Shown: one piece after another, positions 1-10,603 of the stretch
Layout of the letters: every line of letters begins with the position of its first letter
How positions within the stretch are numbered: the first letter of the stretch is position 1
DNA from: Allium sativum
Taxonomy: Eukaryota > Streptophyta > Magnoliopsida > Asparagales > Amaryllidaceae
Assembly (NCBI GenBank): GCA_030737875.1
Contig: CM060922.1
Location: 759,821,603 to 759,885,602, forward strand
Length of the DNA stretch: 64,000 bases
Direction: 5' to 3'
Position numbers and translations under genes: made by a program
The notes under the pieces: generated by a model
The model's input: only the letters and a program-made list of their open reading frames with translations
What the model was told of the DNA's origin: nothing
Databases searched by the model: none

Positions 1-1010
1 TTTCCTCGTCCAATTCCTTCTTTTAATTCCATTCTTACATGAAAAATGTAATTTATAATTCATCATTCTTAATTACATATAAAAATATAAATTTCATTTA
101 CAATGTAAATCCTACTTTTTATTTTCATTATAAAGATGTAATCTTTGTTTACAATGTAAATCCATACATTCATTTCATAGAATAAAATGAAATTTCATTC
201 ATGCGGGTTAAATTCATTCATAATTTACATAATAATATGTAATTTATTTCATACGATGAAAATTCATTCATAAATTACATGTAAAAATGTAATTTATTTC
301 ACGTGGTCTAAATTCATTCATAAATAACATATAAAAATATTATTTATTTCATACAATGTAAATTCATTCATACATAACATATAAAAATATTATTTATTTC
401 ACATGCCAAAAATTCATTCTTTAACTTCAAATGACGATGCAATTTATTTTACATCATAAAGTTTCATTCTTTTACCTACAATGTAAAAATATTCACTTTT
501 GTGTTTACGATGTAAAGATGTCAACTTTTTCTCTTTATAATGTAAAAATATCCCTTTTATATTTTTCAATGTAAAAATATTATCTTTTCTATCTTACAAT
601 GTAAAAATATTATCTTTTCTATTTTACAATGTAAAAATATTATCTTTTCTATTTTACCACGTAAAAACGATATATTTTATTCCTTACGATGCAAAAATAT
701 CAACTTCTTTTATATTCACCATAAAAACTCATCTTTTTATTTTAATTTCAAAAAGATTGTCTTTTTATTTACATCGTCAAATTTTCATCTTTTTATTTAC
801 AATAAAAATATTGTCTTTTTATTTTCAACGTAAAAAGATTGCCTTTTTAATTTCAACATAAAAATGTTGCCTTTTTATTTACAACATAAAAAGATGATCT
901 TTTTAAATTTCAACATAAAAATGTTGTCTTTTTATTTACAACATAAAAAGATGATCTTTTTACTTTCAACATAAAAATGTTGACTTTTTATTTTCATTAT
1001 AAAATAGTGA
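1..1010. repeat. AT-rich degenerate tandem arrays (units about 30-60 bp)
   Basis: Several short arrays are stacked here. The clearest has a 30-bp unit (aatgtaaaaatattatcttt plus tctattttac) repeating at about 571, 601 and 631. On its left are units of roughly 57-60 bp built on attcattcataaattacat. On its right are units of about 33 bp built on acaacataaaaagatgat and ctttttattt. They occupy the part of the R1 LTR that follows the GC-rich island, where every Ty3-type LTR in the window also carries tandem repeats. Confidence 0.75.
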
Positions 1011-1334
1011 AAAATTATCCTACGTTGTAATTACTATATAATTCACATTAAAAATAATGTAAAATGTACACACGGTGAAATTCATACATATTTATATTGG
1101 GAAGAATGTAAATTTTCATTCTCTAATTACAATGTGAAATCCATTCTTTCTATTTCATTAAAAATAATGTAAATCTTCCTATGGTTAAATTCCTTTTAAA
1201 TATTAACATTAAAAATGTTAATGACAACCCATAGTGTTATATTATCATTAAAAATGTTAATAGCATCCTACGGTTACATTTACTATTTAATTTACATTGA
1301 AAATAATGTAAATTTATGCATACGGTGAAAATAC

Positions 1335-1975
1335 TTTATTTACATAGTAACATGTAAATTTCATGTCATCACAAATTCTAATTTTAACTTACATAATAAA
1401 ATGTACATCTTCATGACATTGCAAATTCTAATTTTAAATTTACAAATCAAAATGTAATTTTAATGTCATCGCAAAGTCTAACTTTAAATTTTCAAAATAA
1501 AATGTAAACTTTACGACATCGCCAAGTTCTAACTTTAATTTACATAATAAAATGTAAATTTTATATCAACGTCAAATTCTAACTTTAATTTACAGAATGA
1601 AATGTAAATTTTATATCAACGCAAAATTCTAACTATAATTTACATAATAAAATGTAAATTTTATATCAACGCAAAATTCTAACTATAATTTACATAATAA
1701 AATGTAATTTTTGTGACATCGCCAAATTCTAATATAAATCTACATAATAAAATGTAAATTTTATGACAATGACAAATTTTAACTTTAGTTTACAAAATAA
1801 ATTGTAAATCTCATATCAACGACAATTTCTAATTTTTAATTTACAAAATAAATTGTAAATTTCATATCAACAACAATTTCTAATTTTTAATTTACAAAAT
1901 AAATTGTAAATTTCATATCAACAACAATTTCTAATTTTTAATTTACAAAATAAATTGTAAATTTCATGTCATCAA
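1335..1975. repeat. 51-bp tandem array inside the R1 LTR
   Basis: The motif attgtaaat recurs at 1801, 1852, 1903 and 1954, an exact 51-bp period. Each unit contains catatcaacaacaatttct and ends in a taatttacaaaataa stretch. Units farther left (from about 1335) are more divergent and 50-54 bp long. No coding frame is maintained. Confidence 0.8.
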
Positions 1976-2081
1976 ATCCACAACATTCAAATAATCCAAG
2001 AGATCTAGATCTAACAGTTCAAATCAAAATAACATACAGGGTGATGTATATTTTGGCATATGACAAATCGGCGAGGCATAA

Positions 2082-2090
2082 TTCAATAAT
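2082..2090 (-). other. Nothing recognised at this position; AT-rich spacer of the R1 LTR
   Basis: The stretch from about 1980 to 2280, around this point, is AT-rich sequence between the 51-bp array and the GC-rich island. I see no repeat unit or frame in it. It is listed only to say so. Confidence 0.3.
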
Positions 2091-2281
2091 ATTAACAAAT
2101 AATCTATTTTAATTAGCCAATAATTTCAGATCTAACGTTTAGATTCGCGGATCTAACATCATACAGTCATAAAAAACTTAGATCCGTATTTCAATATTGC
2201 TACATAGCAGATCAGTCAATATTCTTTAATAACAAAGAATTAATAAATAATTAAATAAATTTAATTTAATTAAAAATAAAT

Positions 2282-2287
2282 TCTCAC
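2282..2287 (-). promoter_or_regulatory. Putative splice donor at the end of the R1 GC-rich island
   Basis: On the minus strand the sequence reads acagcg|GTGAGA, a good match to a plant 5' splice site. It lies just downstream of the GC-rich island, the same relative place as donor-like sites in the LTRs of R2, G1 and G2. Use in splicing is inferred. Confidence 0.35.
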
Positions 2288-2509
2288 CGCTGTTGGTTCT
2301 GAGATGAATCGAGTTTGGTCAGATTTGGTGTTCGAATTCAAGACGGTTGCGGATCTGAAACAATTAGCATTCAAGTTCATATGAAAAATTAGAAATCAGC
2401 CTTTAACAACTGACTCTGCGACGCTTATAAGTGTGACTAAATCTGAAGCTTTTACCTTCAAGAGAGGTTCAAATCTTTGTTTTCAGATTGCGGGAGCTAC
2501 GGTTGATGA

Positions 2510-2700
2510 AACGACGAACCGTTTGTTGGAGGTGGACCGTCTTGGAGAGAGCTACGATCGGCCAGAAGAGGGGAGGGTGCGGCGGCGGCGCTGGGGCCCA
2601 GGGGGGTGCGAACGGCGGCTGTTTGCGGGGTTATGGCGGCTTCGTCGAGGCACGGTGACGGATGCTTCTTATCTAGAATCGAAGAGCTCGCGAAGAGCTT
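2510..2700 (-). other. GC-rich island of the R1 LTR
   Basis: A short GC-rich segment (for example gcggcggcggcgctggggcc) stands out from flanks that are mostly A and T. Short open frames cross it on the plus strand, but their composition is simple and there is no homologous frame in the sister LTRs, so I do not call a gene. On the minus strand it lies about 1.3-1.5 kb from the LTR start. The comparable island lies about 0.9-1.25 kb from the start in R2, G1 and G2. Confidence 0.6.
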
Positions 2701-4045
2701 CGAAATGAGTACTCACACGCTAAATTTCGTTGAGAAACGGAGGAGAAATCGAAGTTTGGATATTCGAAGGGCTATGGGTTTGGAGGCTTCAGCAAATGAC
2801 GGCTTTAGAAGACGGTGAACAGTGTTTTGGGGTATTTATAATATTATATTAGGGTTATCTAATTATTTAATTATCCCGTTAAAGCCCGTTTTGGTCCGAA
2901 CTCCGATTCAGGCCTGCTTACTGTCGTTCTTAAGGTTTTGACACCTTATGAACGCAATGGGCTATGTCCTGGGGTCCAATTCCGAGGTCTGTTATGAGTT
3001 TATGAATAATTCCATTATTTTATTAATATTTTAATGTGCACCGTACGTGAAAATTCACCGAGGTCACAAATTAACTTCAAAAATTCTCGAAAAATATATT
3101 TAGCTATGTTTTGATGCTGTGGACCTACGAAAATTAATTTCGTTCGATTCTGAGCCCGTATGGATTTTTAATGAATTTTTAAAATCAAAAATTTGCCCGT
3201 TTACACTGAAAATCAATTATAATTATATTTTAATTCTAAAAATTACCAAAAAATCATTTTTAGCTTTGCTTTGATGATACGAATCCAACAAAATTTATTT
3301 CGTTGAATTCTGAGACTTTTAGAAAAATGGCTATTTTTCAGTCAATTAATTTTGACCGAAACTGACAAAATACTGTTTCTTTTGCCACGCTCACGTACTA
3401 GCTCGGAAATTTTGAAACCTAGAAATAATTTAATATTCCGAATCCAACAAAAGTGGTTTCGTTGAAAATGAACACTGTTTGAAAAATTACTATTTTCCAA
3501 GACTATATATATTTTATATTAAAAATACATTTTTAAACAAATAATTTTCAAAACTCCAAATATACAAGTGTTTATACTTTTTAAATGCAGAGACATCATT
3601 CCGGACTCAATGGAAGTGGTTTCGAGTTCAATTTCCTTCGTATGTGAAAAGTAGCTTTTTGGACCATATATATATATTATATAAATTCTTACAGCGACCT
3701 TTCAAAATATTAAATTTTGACATAACTTATAAATTATAATCTAAAACCTAAATTTCTTAAATTCATTATATAGATATTGACAATACGAACCTAACATTTC
3801 TTGTTTTATCCAATTTCGATTTAAAACCAATTTTATATAATTTTTCAAAGTTCAAAACAAAAATTTGAAATTACCGCACCCTTTCGGGCCTTGGAATGGA
3901 ATTTATATAAATTTTAAAGTCTTACTTCAAATAAAATAAATTTTTAATCGTTACTATTTAAAATAAATTATTTTAAATAGCCTAAACTCATTAGAATTAC
4001 TTAAAATAAAATTTTAAGTTGACCCCAAAAATCAGGGTTGTTACA

Positions 4046-4742
4046 CAATTTTTCCTCTTCTCTAGCCTCCTTGCTATGACATGTTCAATGTAAGTACATG
4101 TATATGTATGCAAATGCGACAAATTTCCAATACAATTCACTATTTGGTTCAATTTGGCTAAAGGTTCAAATTTTAATTAATCAACCACTAATCAAACAAT
4201 ACAACCATCAATCAATTAGTTGATTAGCTTTTCAAATTCATAACTTGGATAAATAGTCAAAAAATCACATTTTTGATGCCAAATCACAACAATATATTCT
4301 AACTATATTTTGGTTCTCACACCAGTCAATTGGAAATATATAAATATCACACCTTCGAAACTCGAACACAAACTGCTGATGCTACGTAGTCATCAACAGA
4401 ATCATCTCTGGGCGACTAGAGTGTAATTCTATATCTATCCAGTATATTAAAACTTCAAATACACGTGGATCAGACGTATACGCAAAATCTTTATATACTA
4501 CATTGTCCAAATTCAATATAAAATAAATAATCAAATACGAATAATTGATTTAAATTTTCAAAACAAAAATTGTTTCTATTTTTATTTTAAAAACACTACT
4601 CTTCACACTCGTTCTAGGATACTACTGATCTCTAACGAGTCATTCCCATTGGATATTACTAATCCAATCTCTGATGAATTCTTTCGTATGGTTCTAATGT
4701 GTCTTGTTCTCGAGCTTTGTAAACCAAAGCTTTGATACCAAA
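4046..4742 (-). mobile_element. R2 internal region: coding-free Ty3 remnant, cut at 4045
   Basis: Read on the minus strand this follows a PBS and runs gagaacaagacacattagaa, then a run of short target-like phrases ending aacgagtgtgaagagta. It aligns step for step with the first 0.7 kb of the G1 internal region (25260-25935), down to cattgaacatgtcatagcaa against cattgaacaggtcatagcaa. No gag or pol frame is present. The match stops at 4046, where the R1 LTR begins, so the remainder of R2 has been displaced by an insertion or removed by a rearrangement. Its 5' LTR is the 4743-10512 feature. I read it as an older relative of G1, a non-autonomous Ty3 derivative. Confidence 0.7.
4729..4740 (-). other. 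Primer-binding site of R2 (initiator tRNA-Met type)
   Basis: On the minus strand it reads TGGTATCAAAGC, one mismatch from the plant initiator tRNA-Met complement TGGTATCAGAGC. It begins two bases after the LTR end (ttatcgtttca), the same spacing as in G1. Confidence 0.8.
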
Positions 4743-5439
4743 TGAAACGATAAGGAATTTCGCTCGATCCGAATCGATCGCTAAACCGACCAAAACCGTT
4801 CGAAACCCCTGATTGTTTTGAGAACACGACAAATCAGAACGCAAACAGAAGAACATTTCATTGTTTATTACAACAATTCATCAGAATACAAGAATATACA
4901 GAGCACGAATAAATATTACACATCAGAAAAATATCAGAGATTCAATTTACGTTTCATAGCAGCGGAAAAATAATACAAAACACAACTGAAAGTAATACAC
5001 GGATACAGAGCTTTCCGAGTATCGTTCCAGCTGTAAACCCGGATCCTGTGAATATAAATCTACAAAACCAAAACTACTAGCTACCCGTGTCAAAATAAGG
5101 GCACCCAGAGTTTAGGTTAAAACAATAAACTCCAGGTCAGTCATTTAACTGGTGTGAGAACTAAAACAGTTATTAATCTTTATTTTAAAGTTAGGTAAAT
5201 CAAGGGACCACGCCGTATAACACGGAACGGGTTTCCTCCCAAGAATACCAGTGCATAAAACAACAGCGCAATGCTAAATAAAGAACAATGAAGCTATTAT
5301 ATGACTCAGGTCCCATCACACAATGCAACACAAGCCGGAGGATAGGGTTTTACCTTATAATAGCCAAAGAATGCTTGATATGCTAAATTTCATCTTTTAT
5401 TATTACTATAAGTGTATAGTGTCAAAACAATTTCAATCA

Positions 5440-6265
5440 TAAGTATCAATCATAGACGGCATAAGTGCCCCATACCACTATGTCGCCATATATAGGTTTT
5501 ACAATCAAAACCGCAAAGTCACATATTGGAAGTTGGATTTCCATCTGTGAACCGAGGCAAAAGATAGTCCTCACCGATTCGAGACAATCTAGCCCATGTC
5601 TCAGGACCAAGACACAGGTGAGCCCTTGGATCGTCAGGGTGGGTCCCCTGATGTGGATTAAAATGCCTGAACACTGCGTTTCCCCGCCCTTTTGGGCGTA
5701 AATGAGTCTGATGACTCCGTCGACTCCACATAGTCACCGATATATCCAAGGCGCCTCGCAATCCAACAACCACACAGGTGAAAATAATATAAATGTCAGG
5801 GATGGTAGGTCACTGACACCACCCTAGCTAGAAGGAAACGCATGCCCTCCCTGAAGTCCTCTCCCGTTTCTGGTTCACAACAGTGGTGTGAGGCTCGCGA
5901 ATTGACGTTATACACAAAGCTATGCCACACAGGCAGTGCTTTGATCATCAACCACAAGACTTTGCTTTTCAACAGAAGCCTTGATCATTTGCATCTTAGC
6001 ATGCCACACAGGCAAACCACTCCATGCAACCGATATCCATCAATCACACAGAATGATATCCAATGTCAGACACACAGTCCATTTTCAAGTCCGTTTTGGG
6101 TCTGAACGAAACCGGAGGCACCTTGTACCTCGCATATCCATCGATCTCCAAGTACGTCTGGACGATCACCAACTGATTCCCTCCTCTTGGGTGTACAGCC
6201 CAATCAAGATCGTCAGTAATTATCCAAACGATGTGAAGACCTCCGGTCTTTGACCACCGTCTTCA
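5440..6265 (-). other. Conserved LTR block, R2 copy
   Basis: This segment is much better preserved between the R2, G1 and G2 LTRs than the DNA around it. Shared phrases, read on the minus strand, include ttgaaaagcaaagtcttgtg, cacaccactgttgtgaacc-like spacing, ggtggtgtcagtgacctacc and cctccggtttcgttcagacc. A further shared stretch lies at 5200-5390 (gcattgtgtgatgggacctg). The role is unknown. It could be part of the promoter, R or U5 region, or a structured RNA. Confidence 0.65.
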
Positions 6266-7659
6266 TCCTCGACACATCGTCGAATCAATTATTCAAACTG
6301 GGATAAACCCGGTCTTTCTGAATAACTCGCGTTTATAATAAACAAGTGTTACACAAACACAACATACGCCTCATTCCAATTTAGAATATTCTTTTATTCA
6401 AATATTCTTATACTTTGGGAAAGGTTCCCATTAATTTTATCAAAGATAAATTCCTTAAATTTATTCTTTAATCTTCTTTTGAATATCAATTCAAACCAAA
6501 TTTTAATTTCCCAATCCCAACCTATTCATCCCATGAAGTAAAACCGGTAATACTTCATATCTAACACCACAGTGTTATCGGTAAATTCAATTACCATTTC
6601 ACGTTCAAATCTAATTAAAGATTTAACTATCGCCTGGAGTAAAACTGGTGATACTACATCCTCGATCATTTCAATCTAATTAAAGATTCATTAAAACTCC
6701 ACTTGCTTTTAATCTTCCCAATAATCACTATCAATGATTGTTTAACTTGGGAAATCATATCCTATCTTTAACTGGGTTAAAGAACCAATGTCATTTAAAA
6801 CACGATTCACGATAAACCCAAAATCACATTCTATTTCTAATGGAATCTTCATGGAAAACAAATCGATATATAATCGATATAAACTTCCATATCCGACTAA
6901 TAATATAAATGGAATAACGGCAAAGCCTTTTAAATTCCTGATATATTAGTTGTCTTCCTACACAGAAATTCACTTCGATTATTACCAAATCGAATTCCAT
7001 TCTATTCCAATTTATTTTATTAAATTGGAAAACTTTACTTTGGAAAATCTCCTTTAAATCTTAACAAAAGATTTATAAATTCCAAATCACATTTCACTGT
7101 AAATAGGGTTAAAGAACGAATGTCGTTAAAACACAGTTCATGATAAACCCAATTCACATTCCATTAATTATCGGGTTAAAGAACAAGTGTTATTTAAAGC
7201 ACCATTCGCGATAAACCCAGAAATCAATTCAAATTCAATTTATTTATTTTAAAAATAATTGAATTATAATTCTAGTTCAAAACTAGTTCATTTCGATAAA
7301 AATCTATTTTTATCTTTTCAAATATGGAATTTTTCATCCTAATTCTTTCCAAATCATTTCTTATGATTTCACACAAATTATTACTATTTTTAATAATTTT
7401 ATCAAGGCCCGTACAGTCGATTTCCATCAACGGCCATCGAACTGCACTTACAGCGACCTTTTCCAAATTTGATTTGGACATAATTCCAAATCCAACCGTT
7501 AGATTTCAAATCTCTAATATTGGTTAGAAAGCTCTTTTCAATACGAACCCAACGATTCCGGCTTTAGGAGAATCCGACGGTCGGATCTCCCGTAATGTCC
7601 ATTCGAAGTCAATGGTCGACATTCGCGAACTGCCGCAGCGCGGCGCGTTCTATTCAGGC

Positions 7660-7705
7660 CATTATATATATATATATAATATATATATTATATATATTTC
7701 GTCGA
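7660..7705. repeat. AT dinucleotide microsatellite
   Basis: Alternating ta/at runs broken by taat occur here, just after a GC-rich phrase with cgcagcgcggcgcg. The corresponding sites in both G1 LTRs (about 22595 and 30385) also carry short AT repeats. Confidence 0.8.
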
Positions 7706-7944
7706 TTTCCTTTTAAAACGTATTTTATAAATCATTTTAAATTCGTTTCCAAAACGATTTCAACTTCCTATTCAATTTCAAATCAAAATTGAATATTCCA
7801 TATCATCTATATATAAATGATAATATTTTCAAAGCATTAGATTTTGAAATCTATTCCTTTTCGATATTCATTATAAAAATGAATAAAATCGATATAAATA
7901 TCGTTCACTTCAAAATGGCGTCAATCTAATCAACACGGCTTTAT

Positions 7945-8110
7945 ATATTTCTATTTCAAATATTTCTTTTCAAATATTTCTTTTTCAAATATTTCTATTC
8001 CAAATATTTCTATTTCAAATATTTCTATTCCAAATATTTCTATTTCAAATATTTCTTTTCAAATATTTCTTTTTCAAATATTTCTATTCAAATGTTTCTT
8101 TTTCAAAACT
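7945..8110. repeat. 15-16-bp tandem array (caaatatttctatttc)
   Basis: About ten near-perfect copies of caaatatttct with one- or two-base variants follow one another. The array lies within the R2 LTR and is non-coding. Confidence 0.85.
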
Positions 8111-8454
8111 GGAATGAGGCCCAATCAATTACCATAGATTTTATTCCTATGGATTTCTATACAACACATGTATATATCAATAGTAATAAACAATCATCCA
8201 TCATCCAGAGTGCACTACTCAACTGCATAAGCATTGAATATAAATAATCAACGCTTACAACAGCCTATCAACCAATCGATCGACATACAACTAAACAATT
8301 GGGATTAGTGTACGTCAATATCATCCCAACACCCGTGTGGGGTTTCAATCAATCAAACACATATTTTATTTGTGCGGTTGGGCGATGTGTAAAATTTATC
8401 GTCCCAATCAATATTAGTCAAATCGGTGTACATAAACAAATCGTTCGATTTGTA

Positions 8455-8590
8455 AATGAATATTTATTTTACTTCAACACATGAATATATATTTTATTTC
8501 AACACATGAATTTATATTCTATTCAACACATGAATTTTATTCTATTCAACACATGAATTTTATTCTATTCAACACATGAATTTTTACTTT
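8455..8590. repeat. Short tandem array around caacacatgaattt
   Basis: Five to six copies of a unit of about 24-31 bp built on ttcaacacatgaattttatt. It is the minus-strand counterpart of the catgtgttga units tandemly repeated in the G1 and G2 LTRs. Confidence 0.75.
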
Positions 8591-8867
8591 CAATTCCACC
8601 TCACAATCAATTTTCACACATACAAATCAATCCAAATGCAATCAAACAAACAAGTCGTCCACGGTCTGTGGACGACGGGAAAACAGTTCATATATGCAGT
8701 TATAAAATAAATAACTGAACACAGAAAATTGTAGTGAGGAGTTCTCACCGACTAGCTAAACCAATACACCGCGACTCTTCATATGTAGGAAATCTTCGCC
8801 ACTCGCCTTTTATCACTTTCGTTGTCCGCATCCACTACATATATAAAAATCACATTTTTATATTCTC

Positions 8868-9050
8868 TAGTATATAAAAACCATATTTTTATCCTTTCTA
8901 TAATATAAAAATTATATTTTTATCCTTTCTATAATATAAAAATCATATTTTTATCCTGTCTATAATATAAAAATCATATTTTTATCCTGTCTATAATATA
9001 AAAATCATATTTTTATCCTGTCTATAATATAAAAAACATATTTTTATCCT
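8868..9050. repeat. 31-bp tandem array (ataatataaaaatcatattt...)
   Basis: Copies recur with a 31-bp period (atcctttct at 8891 and 8922, and so on), about five units, each containing tttttatcctgtct. The array follows the GC-rich island on the minus strand, as tandem arrays do in the other Ty3-type LTRs. Confidence 0.85.
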
Positions 9051-9167
9051 GTTAAAAATCCTAACTTCATACACGATAAAAATCAAAACTTTATGCGATT
9101 ATTCACATAATAAAAATACCTTTTTCCTTCTTATAACGTTCGTATAAAAATCCTTCTTTTTACTCTA

Positions 9168-9228
9168 CGCATATATATATAACTGAATTTTATTCATATA
9201 TATATATATATATATGGATATATAAACT
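9168..9228. repeat. AT microsatellite
   Basis: Two (at)n runs flank aactgaattttattc. It is low-complexity DNA within the R2 LTR. Confidence 0.8.
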
Positions 9229-9267
9229 AATCATCCTAAATAAAAATGGAAATAAATAAAGAAAATC

Positions 9268-9273
9268 ACCTTC
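9268..9273 (-). promoter_or_regulatory. Putative splice donor at the end of the R2 GC-rich island
   Basis: On the minus strand it reads ttgaag|GTGATT immediately downstream of the island. Its position matches donor-like sites in R1, G1 and G2. Function is inferred. Confidence 0.3.
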
Positions 9274-9279
9274 AATTCG

Positions 9280-9560
9280 ATTTGGTGGCGGAGTGGGGCA
9301 ATGGAGGTATTGCGGTGGTCGGAGATGTGGTGGTGGGCGGCCAGGTGGTCGGCGGCGGGGATGTGGTGGAGGCGATGGCGTTTTTTAGGTGAGAAAGGGG
9401 CCAGCGCAGGGTATTTTAGAAGAATAGAGGAAGGGGAAAAGGAAGCGTCGGCCATGGAGGAGGGGAGGCTGACGCGGGGAGGCGGCGCTTGGCTGGGGGT
9501 GGCGCGACGAGGTTACAGTGGTGGGGGGGAGGTGGCGACGCGGTTTAAAAGTGGAGGTGC
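9280..9560 (-). other. GC-rich island of the R2 LTR
   Basis: A G-rich plus strand (C-rich in the LTR sense direction) with gtggtggtcggcggcgggga-like runs lies between AT-rich flanks, about 0.95-1.25 kb from the LTR start. A 93-residue plus-strand open frame crosses it, but it is Trp/Gly/Arg-rich low complexity on the antisense strand and has no conserved counterpart. Confidence 0.65.
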
Positions 9561-10603
9561 AGGTTTTTTTCTTCTGATTTAGGTTTAAAGAATAATGAAG
9601 GGGAGGGGTGTAAAGGGGGATATAATTATATATTTTATATTAATATTTTTTTCCAAAAGTGTTGACTTTTCATTCGTCCTCCAAACGAGACCCAACGACT
9701 GTCGCCCCTAGCAAATTACCCCCATTCCGTACACAATGGGATATGTCCCGTAAGCTGATTCGATTGTTTCGACCAGTTTCCGTCAAAATCTATATATTGA
9801 ATTTGAACGCACATTTCAATTTACCGGGGCCACATACGAACTCTAAAAATTCCCGAAAAATATTTTCTAGCTTCGTATTGACGATACAGTTCTAACAAAA
9901 CTAATTTCGTCAAATTCTGAGATCGTTTGAAAAATGGTCATTTTTTGGTCGATCCAAATTGACAGAAATTGTTAAAACACGTTTTACTTCACCATGCTCA
10001 CATATTGATTCAGAAAATTTTGAATTTTGAAATATAGCAATAATTTGACATCACGAATCCAAAAAAAAGTGGTTTCGTCGAAAACCGAGGTCGTTTGCAA
10101 AATGGTAATTTTTAAGGGCTAAAATTCCATAGCGACTATTCTGAAAATTCAACTGGGCATAACATTTTATTCCCGCTGTGAAATTTCAATTTTTTGGATT
10201 CGTTGGAAAGATATTTCCAAATAGATTCTAATATTTTCGGTTTCGCTAAAATCCGGTGTATTTTGAATCCCGTACATTCATTTGAACTTTGAAATCGAAT
10301 TTTCAAACTACCGCGTCATTTTCAATTCCTTTTATAATTAAAATAAAATAATTATATTCTAACGTCGATTCAAATAAATATATACGTTCTATTTCTATTC
10401 AAAATAAATTTCTCGTCGCTATTATTTAAAATAATTCATTTTAAATATTCAAATTCATTAAATTTGCCAAAATAAAAATTTTAAATTGGCTTAGAATTTC
10501 CGGGTTATAACACTTAAAACTTTTCGTCCCTGAAAAGGAAACAATAGTAAAGTAGGAGACAAAACGAAAATGCAAAATATTGTAAATGTACCTTGCACTA
10601 GAG

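Larger units (their letters stand above)
1..4045 (-). repeat. R1: partial Ty3/gypsy-type LTR, running off the left edge
   Basis: Read on the minus strand the LTR opens at 4045 with TGTAACAACCCTGATTTTT, the same style of start as the other Ty3-type LTRs here (TGTAACGACC, TGTAATAACC). Its first 1.2 kb aligns in order with them: a block like cgcaatgggctatgtcc near 2960 matches acacaatgggatatgtccc near 9735, and a motif like attctcgaaaaatat recurs. It is clearly diverged from the neighbouring LTR at 4743-10512, so it is probably from another subfamily rather than the partner LTR of the same element. It holds a GC-rich island at 2510-2700 and long AT-rich tandem arrays below 2000. There is no coding capacity. 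The far end, PBS and internal region lie outside the window. Confidence 0.7.
4743..10512 (-). repeat. R2 5' LTR (5.77 kb), shared with the 3' end of R3
   Basis: On the minus strand it starts TGTTATAACCCGGAAATTCT at 10512 and ends ttatcgtttca at 4743, directly before a PBS. It is homologous along its length to the G1 LTR (18487-25244): same start, a GC-rich island near 9280-9560, tandem arrays, then the conserved block at 5440-6265 and the same 3' end (gatcgagcgaaattcc). It is also where the broken R3 gag-pol ends, so one LTR serves two internal regions whose outer ends differ. Open frames inside (for example at 5465-5701, 5842-6105 and 9301-9582) are not conserved as proteins. Confidence 0.75.

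Noticed and set aside
2433..2818. Two overlapping open frames in a GC-rich stretch that look like a small host gene
   Set aside because: They lie on the strand opposite to the LTR, in the GC-rich island that every Ty3-type LTR here has at the same place, with simple Arg/Gly-rich composition and no conserved protein between copies.
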